Shown: piece after piece, positions 62,329-64,000 of the stretch
Position numbering within the stretch: position 1 is the stretch's first letter
Layout: every line of letters starts with the position of its first letter
Origin: Oligoflexia bacterium
GTDB taxonomy: Bacteria; Bdellovibrionota; Bacteriovoracia; Bacteriovoracales; Bacteriovoracaceae
Direction of reading: 5' to 3'
Length of the DNA: 64,000 nucleotides
NCBI GenBank assembly: GCA_015232355.1
Contig: JADFZW010000003.1
Location: 1-64,000 of the forward strand
The notes under the pieces: model-generated
Seen by the model: only the letters and a program-made list of their open reading frames with translations
What the model was told of the DNA's origin: nothing
Databases searched by the model: none
Program-made: the position numbers and the translations under genes

Positions 62329-63027
62329 ATGTCTAGGTTACGATTAACTTGTGTTTTAATTTTATTCTTATTAACAGCAAGTTTTTTAGTTGGTTGTTCT
62401 AGTTCACCTTCGAAGAGAACTGAAGTGGAACATCAAAATCTTCAACGTGATTATGAGGTTAGAGATGCAAGCGATACTATTAGACCAGGATGGATCGCTG
62501 ACCCTGCTCAGTGGGGAAAGGAACAAAAGGAATTTGATCAATATCGTTTTTTTGGTTTTGAAACCACTCCAAAAGTTGATAGAGAGACCGCTTGTGATTT
62601 GGCCAAGACTAATGCTCGCTCTGATATAGCTGCTGAAATAGCGACCTTTATTGAAAAACAACTTGGTAGTTCAAAAGAGGGTTCAGCTAGTATCGATCAA
62701 AATAATCCAGATACTCGTCCACTACGAGAGTTTATTGAAGTGACTTTGGCAGAAAAGACGAAAGCATTAATTCATGGAGCACAAGTCTTTAAATCCTATT
62801 GGGAGAAGAGACAGTATTTACAGAGTAAGGGAGCTAAACGTGATTATATTGGTTACACTTGTGCAGCTCTGATTAGAATTGAAAAGGATCGAGTGAAGCA
62901 AGCAGTGGAAGAGGCCGCTAATCATGTGATTAAGAAAGTTGATGATCCAGAGACCAAGGAAAATGTAAAGAAAGCTTTAAAAGATGTCTCTGAAAATTTT
63001 GATAAAGCAAAACAAGGATTAATGTAA
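62329..63027 (+). CDS. LPP20-like lipoprotein
   Basis: A 232-residue lipoprotein (signal LILFLLTASFLVGC, lipobox LVGC). RPGWIADPAQWGKEQKEFDQ and ACDLAKTNARSDIAAEIATF show the LPP20 repeat of Ala-x2-Ala around helices. Last 50 residues are a charged helix. Between the other LPP20 gene and lpoB, spacing 60 and 20 bases. Confidence 0.8.
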   Translation: MSRLRLTCVLILFLLTASFLVGCSSSPSKRTEVEHQNLQRDYEVRDASDTIRPGWIADPAQWGKEQKEFDQYRFFGFETTPKVDRETACDLAKTNARSDIAAEIATFIEKQLGSSKEGSASIDQNNPDTRPLREFIEVTLAEKTKALIHGAQVFKSYWEKRQYLQSKGAKRDYIGYTCAALIRIEKDRVKQAVEEAANHVIKKVDDPETKENVKKALKDVSENFDKAKQGLM

Positions 63028-63048
63028 TTTTAAATTTTTAATAGGAGA

Positions 63049-63675
63049 TTGGTTATGAAATCGAATTTAGTGTTATTGTTAACCTTATCACTACTTTTTA
63101 CTCTTGGTAGTTGTTCTAGCTTTAAAGCAGAACGAGTTGATGCTAAAAAATCTGATGAAAAGGCAATGGAAATTACCGATAAGTGGGTTTCGAAAGATAC
63201 TACTATCGCAATAAAAGATATTTTACAGCAGATGCAAGATCATAAGGGAATGAAGAGATATATGTCGAAGCAAGGTGGAAAACAACCTAAACTATTTATT
63301 GGTGAAGTTCAAAATAATACATCTGAAGCATATTTTCCAATTGCCGATTTAAATGATGAATTGTTAAATGAACTCTCTGCTGCTGGTGATTTTAAATTAA
63401 TCGATGCTGCTGCCAGAAACAATATCTTAAAAGAGATTACCTATCAAAATGATGGAATGGTTGATCCTTCAACTGCCAAGAGAATTGGAAAACAAACGGG
63501 TGCTGATCTAATGATTTTTGGTTCAGTCTTTATGAAGCCAGAGACGAGAGATGGAAAAACTATTAAGCAATACTCTGTAAATCTTAGAGTCACTGAAATT
63601 GAATCTGCTGAAGAGATTATGCGTGCGCGAACTAAACTTGATAAATACTCTGAACAAAAGGGTAGTGGCTGGTGA
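63049..63675 (+). CDS. lpoB: LpoB-like penicillin-binding protein activator
   Basis: A 208-residue lipoprotein (LLFTLGSC lipobox). The LpoB domain runs about 60-200: KLFIGEVQNNTSEAYFPIAD, FKLIDAAARNNILKEITYQN and AKRIGKQTGADLMIFGSV. LpoB reaches through the peptidoglycan to activate PBP1b-type synthases. AGGAGATT precedes the ATG. The final base pair shares TGATG with the next gene, so expression is coupled. Confidence 0.85.
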   Translation: MVMKSNLVLLLTLSLLFTLGSCSSFKAERVDAKKSDEKAMEITDKWVSKDTTIAIKDILQQMQDHKGMKRYMSKQGGKQPKLFIGEVQNNTSEAYFPIADLNDELLNELSAAGDFKLIDAAARNNILKEITYQNDGMVDPSTAKRIGKQTGADLMIFGSVFMKPETRDGKTIKQYSVNLRVTEIESAEEIMRARTKLDKYSEQKGSGW

Positions 63676-64000
63676 TGAAAAAAAATATATCTTTTTTAGT
63701 AGTACCAGGAATAGCTAGAGCTGCTCTAGCAGCTCTAACAGTTCTAACAGTTTTAGTAGCAGGATGTTCTACTGTTAAAGTAGAAAAGCAAAAAGAGTTA
63801 CGAGAATTATTTGTTGAAGATAAATATGATCAGGCATTTCAGACAGTAGCAGAGTTAATACCAGGAAGTGAGGAGCGTTCAAAGTTACTCTATTTTTTAG
63901 AGAGAGGAATGATACTTCATTCTCAGGGAAAATATTTTTCATCTAATGCTCACTTGGAAATTGCAAATGAGATTAGTCAACAACTATTCACAAAGAGTAT
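63675..64000 (+). CDS. lipoprotein, start of gene (cut by window edge)
   Basis: The ATG overlaps the lpoB stop (TGATG). About 108 residues are visible: signal LVVPGIARAALAALTVLTVL, lipobox VAGC (Cys near residue 31), and then helical TPR-like sequence (ELRELFVEDKYDQAFQTVAE). Lipoproteins of the COG3014 type sit next to LpoB and LPP20 genes in several Gram-negatives; this may be one. The gene continues beyond the window. Confidence 0.7.
   Translation, partial: MKKNISFLVVPGIARAALAALTVLTVLVAGCSTVKVEKQKELRELFVEDKYDQAFQTVAELIPGSEERSKLLYFLERGMILHSQGKYFSSNAHLEIANEISQQLFTKS

Noticed and set aside
1..64000. CRISPR arrays, rRNA genes and phage or integrase genes.
   Set aside because: I looked for regular spaced repeats with unique spacers, rRNA stretches and integrases near the tRNAs and found none. 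The tandem repeats in genes have no spacers.

Overview
This is an AT-rich bacterial chromosome segment (roughly 30% G+C by eye) from a Gram-negative, didermic organism. The evidence is many lipoproteins with clear lipoboxes, an LpoB-type penicillin-binding-protein activator, TatA, MurJ, a prepilin-type protein and a DUF945-like inner-membrane protein. Gene content (SpoIID/amidase pair, LPP20/LpoB lipoprotein cluster, a probable TIGR02147-type regulator, many exported low-complexity proteins, numerous Che-like signalling parts) fits the Bdellovibrionota/Bacteriovoracales or another former delta-proteobacterial lineage. That placement is inference; no rRNA is present to settle it.

Layout. 1-3.3 kb: tail of an unknown gene, an exported MoxR-like AAA ATPase, and two toxin-antitoxin modules (DUF4258/MqsA-like and HEPN/MNT). 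3.3-6.5 kb: a CheW and two U32-family proteins in one operon. 6.6-11.1 kb: an SGNH/TPR-like protein apparently starting at AUU, a cNMP-binding protein, and convergent speA and speD (spermidine synthesis). 11.1-11.3 kb: a MITE-like inverted-repeat element. 11.3-14 kb: DUF945-like protein, a small exported protein, an HTH regulator. 14.2 kb: a perfect 30-bp palindrome resembling a double parS. 14.3-28 kb: housekeeping (tatA, nfo, coaD, a dolichol-phosphate-mannose-synthase-like glycosyltransferase, Amidase_3/SpoIID, a degenerate uracil-DNA glycosylase, a short uvrC, murJ, mtaB) plus a Gly/Met-rich exported protein, then tRNA-Lys and tRNA-Glu. 28.5-29.7 kb: a Fic protein with palindromic sites in its promoter.

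30-38 kb is a dense signalling island. It holds a PAS histidine kinase with a phased 11-bp repeat array in its leader, a stand-alone receiver, two CheX-like proteins, two divergent exported single-Cache proteins, and a 1113-residue membrane CheA-like kinase (HAMP-PAS-HPt-HATPase, without the CheW-like domain). I read this as a possible split sensor system and regard it as the most interesting part of the window. 38-47 kb: a GT-C-like membrane protein, a GMC oxidoreductase, a LuxR-type regulator next to a CpaF/VirB11 homologue with a broken Walker A, an ISL3-family transposase, a ZIP transporter and a cupin. 47-55 kb: exported proteins of unknown role, a HAD hydrolase, a pilin-like protein with three C-terminal repeats, a TPR lipoprotein and a LysM protein. 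55-64 kb: topA with a Lys/Ser repeat extension, a DedA protein, tRNA-Arg, a protein with a degenerate phosphoesterase motif, superoxide dismutase, and a lipoprotein operon (two LPP20-like, LpoB, and a gene cut by the window edge).

Recurrent themes are compact gene packing with overlapping or abutting stops, in-frame 12-bp minisatellites inside genes, and several enzyme homologues that keep the fold but lose catalytic residues. Coordinates and residue numbers were counted by hand and could be off by one or two in places.
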